In this document: one piece after another, positions 1 through 8,384 of the stretch
Layout of the letters: each line of letters opens with the position of its first letter
Numbering within the stretch: the first letter of the stretch is position 1
From: Allobosea sp.
GTDB lineage: Bacteria > Pseudomonadota > Alphaproteobacteria > Rhizobiales > Beijerinckiaceae
Length of the DNA: 64,000 bases
NCBI RefSeq assembly: GCF_017308075.1
Contig: NZ_JAFKFX010000026.1
Span: 62,001 to 126,000, forward strand
Reading direction: 5' to 3'
Translations under genes and position numbers: made by a program
Notes under the pieces: model-generated
The model's input: the letters and a program-made list of their open reading frames with translations, nothing else
Databases searched by the model: none
Told to the model about the DNA's origin: nothing

Positions 1-4
1 CGCT

Positions 5-715
5 ATGACATTGACGATGCCGACCTTCGATGCGGCGCTTGCCGCCTTTCTCGCTTCGCCCGCCTCGGCTTCCTGGCGCGATCTTTCCGTCTTTCGCGAT
101 GGGACGGTGGCGCAGGCCTGCGCTGCCGTCGATGCCGAACGTGCCGCCGGCGAGATCGTCGCGCCGGCACCGGAACGCTTTCTGGCCGCGCTTGCCTTGA
201 CGCCGCTCGACCGGATCCGCGCCGTGATCCTCGGCCAGGACCCCTATCCGACGCCGGGCCATGCCAATGGGCTCGCCTTCTCCTATGTCGGCCCTCCGCC
301 GCTGCCGCGCTCGCTCGTCAACATCTACCGGGAGCGGGCCGATGATCTCGGCCTGGCGCCGTCGCCGGGCGGTGATCTCTCATCCTGGGCGCGTCAGGGC
401 GTGCTCCTGCTCAATACGGCGCTGACGGTGCGCGAGGGCGCCAGCAAGGCCGGCTCGCATCTCTCCCTCGGCTGGGGCGCGGTGACCGATGCGGTCATCG
501 CCTCGGTCTCGGCCGCCCGGCCGCATGTCGTCTTCCTGCTCTGGGGCGCGCCGGCGCAGGCCAAGCGCCGCCTGATCGACGAAAGCCGCCATCTCGTCAT
601 CGCCAGCCCCCATCCCTCGCCGCTTTCGGCCCGGCGCGGCTTCTTCGGCTCGAAGCCGTTTTCGCGCGCGAATGAATGGCTGAAAGAGAAGGGGGAGCAG
701 CCGGTCGCGTGGTAG
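5..715 (+). CDS. ung: Uracil-DNA glycosylase, family 1
   Basis: Removes uracil from DNA to start base-excision repair in the cytoplasm. The 236-residue protein carries the water-activating motif GQDPY (residues 77-81, Asp79), the uracil-pocket stretch LLLNTALTVR (about 135-144) and the catalytic-His loop HPSPLS (203-208) followed by RGFFGSKPFS, all typical of family 1 Ung. The residue after GQDPY is Pro82 where the textbook motif has His. The start is only four bases from the window edge, so no ribosome-binding site can be judged; an internal Met5 is an alternative start. It is convergent with the next gene, separated by a hairpin. The family call is firm. Confidence 0.93.
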   Translation: MTLTMPTFDAALAAFLASPASASWRDLSVFRDGTVAQACAAVDAERAAGEIVAPAPERFLAALALTPLDRIRAVILGQDPYPTPGHANGLAFSYVGPPPLPRSLVNIYRERADDLGLAPSPGGDLSSWARQGVLLLNTALTVREGASKAGSHLSLGWGAVTDAVIASVSAARPHVVFLLWGAPAQAKRRLIDESRHLVIASPHPSPLSARRGFFGSKPFSRANEWLKEKGEQPVAW

Positions 716-725
716 GCGCGGGATC

Positions 726-746
726 CCCTCTCCTTCCAGGAGAGGG
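726..746. terminator. Hairpin between convergent genes
   Basis: CCCTCTCCT (726-734) and AGGAGAGGG (738-746) form a perfect 9-bp stem with a three-base loop, placed between the ends of two convergent genes. There is no long T run, so it may be a bidirectional terminator or a fragment of a dispersed palindromic repeat related to the one near 3.7 kb. Confidence 0.5.
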
Positions 747-776
747 TTCCCCACGCCTTTTCCGACGAAGACGAGT

Positions 777-2009
777 TTATCCCACCGGCCGCTCGTCGGC
801 GATGACCTTGCCGTCATTGGGCAGGGCACCGAGCGGCAGGACCTCGACGGTGCCTTTCAGCTTCGTGACCTGCTGCAGGGTCGAGGAGACCGCGTCGATG
901 AAACCCTTCGGCTCGGCATAGATCTCGGCCTTGAGCGTCATCGTATCGACCTCGCCGGCGCGGCCGACGACAAGGCGGAGCTTGGCGATCTCGGCATGGC
1001 GACGCGCGATCTCGGCGACCTGCTCGGGGCGGACGAACATGCCCTTGACCTTGGCGGTCTGGTCGGCCCGGCCCATCCAGCCCTTGATGCGGGCATTGCT
1101 CCGGCCGCTGGCGCTCGCACCCGGCAGGATCGCGGTGAGATCGCCGACGGCGAGCCGGATCTGCGGGTGGTGCGGGTCGAGATTGGTGACGACGATCTCG
1201 CCGACCTCGCCTTCCGCCACCGGGTCGCCGGTGCCCGGCCGGACGATCTCGACGATCAGGTTCTCGTTCAGGACCATGCCGTCGCGGGCAGCGGTCTCAT
1301 AGGCGATCAGGCCCAGATCGGCAGTGGCGTAGAGCTGGTAGGCGTCGATGCCGCGTGCCCGCACCCAGTCCTGCAGCGTGGGCGGGAAGGCGGCGCCCGA
1401 GACCACGGCGCGCCTGATGCAGGAGATGTCGGTGCCGCGCGCATCGGCGGCCTCGATCAGGATCTTCAGGAAATCGGGCGTGCCGAGATAGGCGCTCGGC
1501 CTATACGCCGAGATGACCTCGAGCTGCTGCTCGGTATTGCCGGGGCCGGCCGGGATCACGGCGCAGCCGATCGCGCGGGCGGCGGAATCCATGATGAAGC
1601 CGCCGGGCGTCAGGTGGTAGCCGAAGGTGTTGAGGACGATGTCGTCCTTGCGGAAGCCGGCTGCGAACAGCCCGCGCGCCGTGCCCCAGGGGTCGATGCC
1701 GGTGCCCTCCGGCTCGAAGATCGGCCCGGGCGAGGTGAAAAGCCGGCCGAAGGAGCCGAGCGGGGCGCTGGTGAAGCCACCGAAAGGCGGCGCCGCCCGC
1801 TGGAGTTCCGGCAGGTCGGCCTTGCGCAGCACCGGCAGGCGCGCGAGGGCGGCGCGGTCGCCAATGCTGGCGGGGTCGAACTCGCCGAGATGGGCGCGGT
1901 AGCCCGGCGTCGCCAGCGCCGCCGCGAGCACGGCGGGCAGCCGGGAGAACAGGGCGGCCTCGCGCGCCGGCGGCGATCGCGTTTCGAGATCGTCGTAATG
2001 CTCGCTCAT
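777..2009 (-). CDS. PaaK-like (phenylacetate-CoA ligase family) AMP-binding protein
   Basis: The 410-residue protein has the length and fold pattern of phenylacetate-CoA ligases, which activate carboxylic acids as CoA thioesters through an acyl-adenylate. Visible motifs are YATADLG (227-233, adenine-binding region), RLAVGDL (285-291, equivalent to the RTGD motif), GRADQTAKVKGMFVRP (313-328, hinge motif) and a C-terminal lysine in GKV (about 401). The usual Ser/Thr/Gly-rich P-loop is replaced by TSPGPIFEPEG (92-102). It lies downstream of the Liv transporter genes in the same direction, so it probably activates the acid the transporter imports. The natural substrate cannot be read from the sequence. 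Confidence 0.8.
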   Translation of the reverse strand: MSEHYDDLETRSPPAREAALFSRLPAVLAAALATPGYRAHLGEFDPASIGDRAALARLPVLRKADLPELQRAAPPFGGFTSAPLGSFGRLFTSPGPIFEPEGTGIDPWGTARGLFAAGFRKDDIVLNTFGYHLTPGGFIMDSAARAIGCAVIPAGPGNTEQQLEVISAYRPSAYLGTPDFLKILIEAADARGTDISCIRRAVVSGAAFPPTLQDWVRARGIDAYQLYATADLGLIAYETAARDGMVLNENLIVEIVRPGTGDPVAEGEVGEIVVTNLDPHHPQIRLAVGDLTAILPGASASGRSNARIKGWMGRADQTAKVKGMFVRPEQVAEIARRHAEIAKLRLVVGRAGEVDTMTLKAEIYAEPKGFIDAVSSTLQQVTKLKGTVEVLPLGALPNDGKVIADERPVG

Positions 2010-2037
2010 CGCTCGGGTCCTCGGGGAATGGTGTCGA

Positions 2038-2718
2038 TCATCGGATGAAGCGCAGGAGGCGCAGAAAATTCAGCAGCCCGACCAGCGCGCCCGCGACATA
2101 GGTCAGCGCCGCCGCCCGCAGCACGCCACGCGCCGCCGGCACGTCGCCGGGATGGAGATAGCCGTCATTGGTCAGGATCGGCAGCGCCTTGCCGAAGCTG
2201 GCGTCGAATTCGAGCGGCAGCGTCACCAGATGCACGACGAGGCCGATGCCGAGCAGGGCGATGGCAAGGCCGAATTGCATCAGGGCGATTGACGGCACGC
2301 GGGTCAGGATCGCGACCAGCGGGGCGGTGACCAGCACGACCATCGCAACCTTGTCGACCAGGAGGAGCAGACGCGCGAGCCCGGTCCGGGTGCTAAACAG
2401 CGTGCTGCCCTGCGCGTGCTGGATGGCATGGCCGACCTCATGGGCCGCGACCGCCACAGCGGTGATCGAGCGCCCGTCATGATTGTCCGGCGAGAGCCGC
2501 ACCGCGCGCGAATCGGGGTCGTAATGGTCGCCGGCGGCGGTGGTCTCGACCGCGACCGTGCCGAGCTGGAACCGGTCGAGCAGATGGCGGGCGAGCTCGC
2601 CGCCGGTTCCCGGCAGATCGGGCCGCGCTCCCGCATGTTTCTCCATTTCGTGCCGGACCCAGAATTGCGGGCCGAAGATCAGCGCGAGGAGCAGGAGAAC
2701 GATGACGAGATAGAGCAT
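2038..2718 (-). CDS. Membrane zinc metallopeptidase (YugP-like, Zn_peptidase_2 family)
   Basis: The 226-residue protein has an N-terminal membrane segment (residues 1-17), the zinc-protease motif HEVGH (93-97) and further hydrophobic segments near 118-145, 148-172 and 205-224. This layout matches the YugP-like family of small membrane metallopeptidases, whose substrates are unknown. The start is the ATG at 2718 (MLYLVIV...); a longer frame upstream runs into livF and has the wrong codon character. It sits between the PaaK-like ligase gene and livF on the same strand, but a link to transport is not obvious. Confidence 0.82.
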   Translation of the reverse strand: MLYLVIVLLLLALIFGPQFWVRHEMEKHAGARPDLPGTGGELARHLLDRFQLGTVAVETTAAGDHYDPDSRAVRLSPDNHDGRSITAVAVAAHEVGHAIQHAQGSTLFSTRTGLARLLLLVDKVAMVVLVTAPLVAILTRVPSIALMQFGLAIALLGIGLVVHLVTLPLEFDASFGKALPILTNDGYLHPGDVPAARGVLRAAALTYVAGALVGLLNFLRLLRFIR

Positions 2719-2764
2719 GGGTCTGGTCCTGGACCCCTCCTGCGGCGGATTCGCGACGGCGCTC

Positions 2765-3610
2765 TCAGGACAGCCAGCGCTTGCGGCGCTTGTAGCTCTT
2801 GACCTCGCGGAACGACTTCTTGTTGCCCTCGGCGACGCCGAGATAGAATTCCTTGACGTCCTCGTTCTCGCGCAGCATCTGCGCCTCGCCGTCCATGACG
2901 ACGCGGCCGGTCTCCATGATGTAGCCATAGGTGGCGTAGCGCAGCGCCATGTTGGTGTTCTGCTCGGCGACGAGGAAGGAGACGCCGTCCTCGGCATTGA
3001 GCCGGCGCACGATCTCGAAGATCTCCTCGACGATCTGTGGCGCCAGCCCCATGGACGGCTCGTCGAGCAGGATCATCTTCGGCTTCGACATCATGGCGCG
3101 GCCGACCGCGCACATCTGCTGCTCGCCGCCGGAAGTGTAGCCGGCCTGCGAGTTGCGGCGCTGCTTCAGACGGGGGAAGAGCTCGTAGATCTTCTCGAGG
3201 TCGCGCTTGATCGCGGCATTGCCGTCGCGCCGGGTGAAGGCGCCGGTCAGGAGGTTCTCCTCGATCGAGAGATGGCCGAAGCAGTGCCTTCCTTCCATGA
3301 CCTGGATGCAGCCCCGCCTGACCAGCTCGTTCGGCGACATCCTGTCGACGCGCTCGCCGTCGAAGACGATCGAGCCCTTGGTGACCTCGCCGCGCTCGGC
3401 CTTGAGCAGGTTGGAGATCGCCTTGAGCGTCGTGGTCTTGCCGGCGCCGTTGGCGCCGAGGATCGCGACGATGCCCTTGCGCGGCACGGTCAGCGAGACG
3501 CCCTTCAGCACCAGCACGACATGGTCGTAGATGACCTCGATGTTGTTCAGCGACAGGATCGTGTCCGTCGCGGTCACCGGGGCGGGCTGTTCGAGGGTGG
3601 CGGTGGACAT
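2765..3610 (-). CDS. livF: Branched-chain amino acid-type ABC transporter, ATP-binding protein LivF
   Basis: Cytoplasmic ATPase of a Liv-type importer. Walker A is GANGAGKTT (52-60), the signature is SGGEQQ (160-165) and Walker B is MILLDEP (179-185) followed by SMGLAPQ, a hallmark of LivF. At 281 residues it is longer than a typical LivF (about 235), with roughly 18 extra residues at the N terminus and a basic tail. The start ATG is preceded by AAGGAGCGCACG, a good ribosome-binding site. It belongs to the set with the binding protein (3772-5100), the permeases and livG; a dispersed palindromic repeat separates it from the binding-protein gene. Confidence 0.92.
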   Translation of the reverse strand: MSTATLEQPAPVTATDTILSLNNIEVIYDHVVLVLKGVSLTVPRKGIVAILGANGAGKTTTLKAISNLLKAERGEVTKGSIVFDGERVDRMSPNELVRRGCIQVMEGRHCFGHLSIEENLLTGAFTRRDGNAAIKRDLEKIYELFPRLKQRRNSQAGYTSGGEQQMCAVGRAMMSKPKMILLDEPSMGLAPQIVEEIFEIVRRLNAEDGVSFLVAEQNTNMALRYATYGYIMETGRVVMDGEAQMLRENEDVKEFYLGVAEGNKKSFREVKSYKRRKRWLS

Positions 3611-3622
3611 CGTGCGCTCCTT

Positions 3623-3755
3623 CCCTTCTCCCCTTGGGGAAGTAAGGTAGTCCGGCGTGAGCCGGGTCGGATGAGGGAAGGACGGATGAGGGCGGGTGCA
3701 AGACCTCCCTCATCCGTCTGCTTCGCAGACACCTTCTCCCCCGGAGGGGAGAAGG
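3623..3755. repeat. Intergenic palindromic repeat element
   Basis: This spacer between two liv genes is made of inverted sequences: CTTCTCCCC at one end answers GGGGAGAAGG at the other, and GGATGAGGG copies answer CCCTCATCC. Such elements are common between genes in this group of bacteria. It may form an RNA hairpin that shapes differential expression within the operon. Confidence 0.6.
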
Positions 3756-3771
3756 ATTCGCGCTCGTCAGA

Positions 3772-5100
3772 TCAGGACGACTTCTCGCAGGACTCGGTGC
3801 GCTTGGGCCAATTGCCGGCCTTTTCGACATAGTCCTTGGCGGCGGCCTCGATCAGCGGCCGGACCTCTTCCTTCATCGGCTCGATCCAGTCGCCCTTGCG
3901 GGTCCATTTGGCGCCGTCCCATTCGGCGACATAGGCCTTGTGGTGGCCGGAATGGTCGGTGCAGCTGACCTTCACCGGGGAGGCGAAGCCGGCCATGCCG
4001 ATCTCCCTGAGCCGGGCCTCGTCGATATTGAGGTTCTCCAGGCCGCGGCGCATGTCCTCCGGCGTGATCACCTTCTTGCCGGTCAGCTTCTGGGCGGTGC
4101 GGATCGCCTCGACGACCAGCATCGAGTTGTAGACGCCGCGATTATAGAGGTTCTCGCCAACCTTCTCCTTCGGCGTGGTGCTCTTGCCCTTCTCGACCAC
4201 GTGCTTGAGGATGTCCTGGATCACCGGGAAATCCTGGCCGGCCGCGTTGAAGTTCAGCGACCTGTAGCCCTTGGCCTCGGCGCCGCCGGCCCGGGCGTCG
4301 TCATCGCCGCCGGCCCACCAGACGCCGACCAGCTTGTTGATCGGGAAGTTGTTCTTGATCGCCTCCTTGACCGCGGTCGGGTTCATCGCGCCCCAGCCCT
4401 GGTTGTAGAGGAAATCGGGCCGGTCACGCCGGATCGAGAGCCAGAGCGAGCCCTGGTTCTGCATGTCGGCGGCGGCGACCGGATAGAGCTTGAGCTCGAA
4501 GCCGTATTTCTTGGCGAGGCTCTCGAGCACCGGGATCGGCTCCTTGCCGAAGGGCGCGTCGAGATGGATCAGGCCGAGCTTCTTGCCCTTGAGCTTGTCC
4601 ATGCCGCCGAGCTCGGCCGCCATGTGCTTCACCATCACCGAGGCGCCGTCCCAATAGGTCAGCGGCGGGATGAAGACCCAGGGGAAGCTCGTGCCGTCGG
4701 CCGAGGCCGAGAGGCCATAGGCCATCGACAGGATCGGCAGCTTGTCGACATGGGCGCGCGGGATCGCGGCGAGCGTCGCGCCGGTCGACCAGGGGCTGTA
4801 GACGATCGTCTTCGACTTCACCTGCTCGTAGCACTCGATCGACTTCTTGGTGTCGTAGCCGGTCTCGCACTCCTCGTAGACGATCTTGACGCCGTTCACG
4901 CCGCCGTCGCGCTCGTTGATCATGGAGATGTAGTCGCGCATGCCGTCGCCGATCGGGATGCCGGAGCCCGAGAACGGTCCGGTGCGGTAGGCGTTGTTGG
5001 AGAAGTAGATCGTATCCTGCGCCGAAGCAGGCGCGACGACGGCACCCGCCGCCAGAAGCGCGCCGAGCGCGACGCCCTTGATCATGCTGCTCTTCATCAT
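3772..5100 (-). CDS. ABC transporter substrate-binding protein (Liv type, periplasmic)
   Basis: A periplasmic binding protein of the branched-chain amino acid/amide family (Peripla_BP_6 type). The 442-residue precursor starts with a clear signal peptide (residues 1-27, ending APASAQ) and the mature part begins DTIYFSNNAYRTGPFSGSG, the usual opening of the family. GGAGG lies just ahead of the tandem ATG start. It heads the downstream half of the Liv operon and delivers substrate to the LivH/LivM-type permeases. Because two acyl-CoA ligase genes are in the same operon, the ligand may be an aromatic or other organic acid rather than an amino acid; that is inference. Confidence 0.9.
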   Translation of the reverse strand: MMKSSMIKGVALGALLAAGAVVAPASAQDTIYFSNNAYRTGPFSGSGIPIGDGMRDYISMINERDGGVNGVKIVYEECETGYDTKKSIECYEQVKSKTIVYSPWSTGATLAAIPRAHVDKLPILSMAYGLSASADGTSFPWVFIPPLTYWDGASVMVKHMAAELGGMDKLKGKKLGLIHLDAPFGKEPIPVLESLAKKYGFELKLYPVAAADMQNQGSLWLSIRRDRPDFLYNQGWGAMNPTAVKEAIKNNFPINKLVGVWWAGGDDDARAGGAEAKGYRSLNFNAAGQDFPVIQDILKHVVEKGKSTTPKEKVGENLYNRGVYNSMLVVEAIRTAQKLTGKKVITPEDMRRGLENLNIDEARLREIGMAGFASPVKVSCTDHSGHHKAYVAEWDGAKWTRKGDWIEPMKEEVRPLIEAAAKDYVEKAGNWPKRTESCEKSS

Positions 5101-5151
5101 TGCTTCCTCCGTGGGTGGCGTCGGATGCGGCCGAGCCGTTCCGTCGTTCTG

Positions 5152-5176
5152 CCTGCGGCTTGTGTATTGCCGCAGG
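5152..5176 (-). other. Intercistronic stem-loop between permease and binding-protein genes
   Basis: CCTGCGGC (5152-5159) and GCCGCAGG (5169-5176) form a perfect 8-bp stem with a nine-base loop, in the roughly 100-base spacer between the livM-type gene and the binding-protein gene. There is no T run. A stem here could stabilise the 5' end of the binding-protein message so that it is made in excess. Confidence 0.4.
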
Positions 5177-5203
5177 TCGTTTCCTTTGGGCCTCGTCCCC
5201 GCC

Positions 5204-6283
5204 TCAATAGGGGAAAGGCCACGTCCGCAATTTCTGCTTGCCGATCTGCCAGAGCCGGGCGAGGCCGTGCGGCTCGACGATCAGGAAGACGATGATCAGC
5301 GCGCCGACCAGCATGAAGGTGACGTGCTCGGCCGTGGCGCCGGTCAGCGGCACGCCCAGCGCCGGCAGCCCGAACTTCAGCGCGGTCGGCAGGATCGAGA
5401 GGAAGGCCGCGCCCAGAAAGGAGCCGATCAGCGAGCCCAGGCCCCCGATGATGACCATGAACAGGATGTTGAAGGAGAGGCGGATGTTGAACACGTCGGC
5501 GGCCTCGGCCGTGCCGTACCAGAAGAAGATCATCATCGCTCCGGCGACGCCGGCATAGAAGGAGGAGACGGCGAAGGCGAGCAGCTTGGCGTTGAGCAGC
5601 TTGATGCCCATCAGCTCGGCGGCAATGTCCATGTCGCGTACCGCCATCCAGGAGCGGCCGATCTTGCCGTGGACGAGGTTCGAGGCGAACCAGGTGAGGA
5701 TGACGACGAGCCCGAGGCAGACGAAATAGCGCGTCTCCGGCGAGGCCGTGGCACCCGTCACCGGCAGGCCGAAGAGCAGGCGCTGCGGCACCTCGATCGC
5801 GCCCGAGGCGTTGTAGTTGAACAGCCAGGGCACGCGCACGAAGGCCCATTGCAGGAAGAACTGCGCGGCCAGCGTCGCGACGGCGAGGTAGAAGCCCTTG
5901 ATGCGCAAAGAGGGTAGGCCGAAGAACACGCCGACCGCCGCCGAGAACAGTCCCGAGACCAGGATGAGCACGATGATGTTCACGCCCGGGAAGATCGTGG
6001 TCAGCTTGTAGCAGGAATAGGCGCCGACCCCCATGAAGGCGGCGGTGCCGAGCGAGATCAGCCCGGTATAGCCGGTGAGGATGTTGAGCCCGATCGCCGC
6101 CAGCGAGAACACCAGGAACGGGATCATCACCGAGGAGATGAAGAAGTCGTCGCCCAGCATCGGGATCGCGACGAAGGCGATGCCCAGGATCACGGCGATG
6201 CCGATCCGGTCCTGCCGGATCGGGAACACCGCCATGTCGGCGGAATAGGTCGATTTGAACTGGCCGGCTTCGCGGTAGAACAC
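5204..6283 (-). CDS. livM: Branched-chain amino acid-type ABC transporter permease LivM
   Basis: A 359-residue inner-membrane permease with many hydrophobic segments and the LivM signature regions GLNILTGYTGLISLGTAAF (about 64-82) and FMVIIGGLGSLIGSFLGAA (about 275-293). It pairs with the LivH-type permease to form the membrane channel. The start is a GTG at 6283 preceded by GAGGTGAGCCC. A repeat element of about 140 bases separates it from the upstream permease gene, yet strand and order fit one operon. Confidence 0.92.
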   Translation of the reverse strand: MFYREAGQFKSTYSADMAVFPIRQDRIGIAVILGIAFVAIPMLGDDFFISSVMIPFLVFSLAAIGLNILTGYTGLISLGTAAFMGVGAYSCYKLTTIFPGVNIIVLILVSGLFSAAVGVFFGLPSLRIKGFYLAVATLAAQFFLQWAFVRVPWLFNYNASGAIEVPQRLLFGLPVTGATASPETRYFVCLGLVVILTWFASNLVHGKIGRSWMAVRDMDIAAELMGIKLLNAKLLAFAVSSFYAGVAGAMMIFFWYGTAEAADVFNIRLSFNILFMVIIGGLGSLIGSFLGAAFLSILPTALKFGLPALGVPLTGATAEHVTFMLVGALIIVFLIVEPHGLARLWQIGKQKLRTWPFPY

Positions 6284-6293
6284 GGGCTCACCT

Positions 6294-6430
6294 CGTCATT
6301 CCGGGGCGGCGCTGAGCGCCGAGCCCGGAAACCATGAACATTGTCGCTTGCGAAGAGGTCGCGCCCTTGCCGGCGCCACCTGCGGTTATGGCTTCCGGGC
6401 TCGATCCTGCGGATCGCCCCGGAAAGACGG
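6294..6430. repeat. Intergenic palindromic repeat element (CGTCATTCCGGGGC type)
   Basis: Begins CGTCATTCCGGGGC and ends with the near-complement GCCCCGGAAAGACG, with further inner inverted pieces such as GAGCCCGGAA and TTCCGGGCTC. It resembles the element at 36942-37087 and lies between the two Liv permease genes. Confidence 0.65.
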
Positions 6431-6451
6431 CCTGGCTCGCGCGGCCGGTCA

Positions 6452-7525
6452 TCAGATCCGCTCGATGATCTTGTCGCCGAACAGGCCCTGCGGCCGGAAC
6501 AGCAGGAAGCCGAGCGCGATGAAATAGGCGAGCCAGCTCTCGATGCCGCCGCCGATCAGGGGCCCCCAATAGAACTCGCCGAGCTTCTCGCCGATGCCGA
6601 TGATCAGCCCGCCGACGATGGCGCCGGGGATCGAGGTGAAGCCGCCGAGGATCAGCACCGGCAGGGCCTTCAGCGCGACGATCTCGAGGGCGAAGGAGAC
6701 GTCGGAGCGCGCGCCCCACATGATGCCGGTGATCAGCGCGACGATGCCGGCGGTGAACCAGACGATCACCCAGATCTGGTTGAGCGAGATGCCGACCGAG
6801 AGTGCCGCCTTGTGGCTGTCGGCGACCGCCCGCAAGGCCCGGCCGATGCGGGTATACTGGAAGAAGACGGCGAGCGCGGCGATCATCAGCGAGGCGATGA
6901 CCGCCGCGGCGATGTCGATCTTCTGGAAGGAGACGAGGCCGCCGAGGATCTTGGCGTCGATCGCGCCCTTGGGCAGATAGAGTTCGCTGGTGATCATCTG
7001 CTTGGGATTGCCGCCGAAGACGGATTCGCCGAAGCCGATCAGGAAATATGTGATGCCGAAGGTCGCCATGAACAGGATGATGTCGGGCTGGTTGACCAGC
7101 GGGCGCAGCACCACGCGCTCGATGGTGGCCGCCAGCACGAACATCACGCCGAGCGTCAGGATAACCGCGAGGAAGGCCGGAACGCCCTTCTCGTGCAGGC
7201 CGACCAGGGTCAGCGCCGCGAACACCACCATGATGCCCTGGGCGAAGTTGAACACGCCCGAGGCCTTGAAGATCAGCACAAAGCCGAGCGCGATCAGAGC
7301 ATAGAGCACGCCGGAGACCAGCCCCTCCCAGACGGTCTGGGCGAGCAGATCGGGGGCCTCGACCATCTGCTGGAACGGGTCGACGAAGACCTTGTGAATG
7401 GTGCCCGACGGATCGATCCGGGCGCCGATCGCGATCGCTGCGATCACGGCGGCGGTGATCAGGCCGGTCCTGATCCAGCCATTGGCGAGGAGGCTGGGCG
7501 CGGGCTGCGCGGCGACGTCGCTCAT
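6452..7525 (-). CDS. livH: Branched-chain amino acid-type ABC transporter permease LivH
   Basis: The second Liv permease, 357 residues, with the typical GLVSGVLYALIALGFVLIF opening region, the conserved FNFAQGIMVVFAAL segment and the loop region KALPVLILGGFTSIPGAIVGG near the end. The start at 7525 (MSDVAAQPAP) is preferred over an upstream in-frame Met because GGGGAAGAGCG lies just ahead of it. It has an N-terminal extension and a large loop of about 45 residues before the core that is longer than in E. coli LivH. It follows livG by about 40 bases. Confidence 0.92.
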   Translation of the reverse strand: MSDVAAQPAPSLLANGWIRTGLITAAVIAAIAIGARIDPSGTIHKVFVDPFQQMVEAPDLLAQTVWEGLVSGVLYALIALGFVLIFKASGVFNFAQGIMVVFAALTLVGLHEKGVPAFLAVILTLGVMFVLAATIERVVLRPLVNQPDIILFMATFGITYFLIGFGESVFGGNPKQMITSELYLPKGAIDAKILGGLVSFQKIDIAAAVIASLMIAALAVFFQYTRIGRALRAVADSHKAALSVGISLNQIWVIVWFTAGIVALITGIMWGARSDVSFALEIVALKALPVLILGGFTSIPGAIVGGLIIGIGEKLGEFYWGPLIGGGIESWLAYFIALGFLLFRPQGLFGDKIIERI

Positions 7526-7568
7526 GCGCTCTTCCCCTTTGCACTCGGGTTCCTGGATGCGGTGGTCA

Positions 7569-8384
7569 TCAGTGCGCCACTCCGAGATAGGCATCGATGA
7601 CCTTCTGGTTGGCCTTGACCTCCTCGGGCGTGCCGTCGGCGATCTTGCGGCCGTATTCGAGCACGACGACGCGGTCGGAGAGGTCCATGACCACGCCCAT
7701 ATCGTGCTCGATCAAGGCGATGGTGGTGCCGAACTGATTGTTCACGTCGAGGATGAAGCGGCACATGTCCTCCTTCTCCTCGAGATTCATGCCGGCCATC
7801 GGCTCGTCGAGCAGCAGGAGCTCGGGCTCCATTGCGAGCGCCCGGCCGAGCTCGACCCGCTTCTGCAGCCCATAGGGCAGCTTGCCGACCGGCAATTTGC
7901 GGATGTGCTCGATCTGCAGGAAATCGATGATGTCCTCGACCACCTTGCGGTGCGCGATCTCCTCGTCCATCGCCGGCCCCTGGCGGAAAAGCTGCCAGAA
8001 CAGGTTGCCGCGCATCTTCAGCGTGCGCCCGGTCATGATGTTGTCGAGCGTCGACATGCCCTTGAACAAGGCGACGTTCTGGAAGGTGCGGGCGATGCCG
8101 GCGGCGGCCGCCTGGTGCGGGCGGACCTTGCTGCGGCGCACGCCCTTATAGGTGATGCGGCCTTCCTGCGGGTGGTAGAAACCGTTGATGCAATTGAGCA
8201 TCGAGGTCTTGCCGGCGCCGTTCGGGCCGATGATGGCGCGGACTTCGCCCTTGCGGATGTCGAAGGAGACGTCGGTGATCGCCTTCACGCCGCCGAAGCG
8301 CAGCGAGACGTTCTCGACCGAGAGCAGGACCTCGCCCTTCTGCGTCACCGGTGCGCCGGCGGCTGCCATGGTATGAGCGTTCAT
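7569..8384 (-). CDS. livG: Branched-chain amino acid-type ABC transporter, ATP-binding protein LivG
   Basis: The second ATPase of the importer, 271 residues. Walker A GPNGAGKT (53-60), Q-loop FQNVALF (101-107), a variant signature YGLQKR (171-176, in place of LSGGQ as is common in LivG of this clade) and Walker B LLLLDEP (189-195) followed by MAGMN are visible. AAAGGAGG precedes the ATG. Its start overlaps the stop of the acyl-CoA ligase gene by four bases (ATGA), so the two are translationally coupled. Confidence 0.93.
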   Translation of the reverse strand: MNAHTMAAAGAPVTQKGEVLLSVENVSLRFGGVKAITDVSFDIRKGEVRAIIGPNGAGKTSMLNCINGFYHPQEGRITYKGVRRSKVRPHQAAAAGIARTFQNVALFKGMSTLDNIMTGRTLKMRGNLFWQLFRQGPAMDEEIAHRKVVEDIIDFLQIEHIRKLPVGKLPYGLQKRVELGRALAMEPELLLLDEPMAGMNLEEKEDMCRFILDVNNQFGTTIALIEHDMGVVMDLSDRVVVLEYGRKIADGTPEEVKANQKVIDAYLGVAH

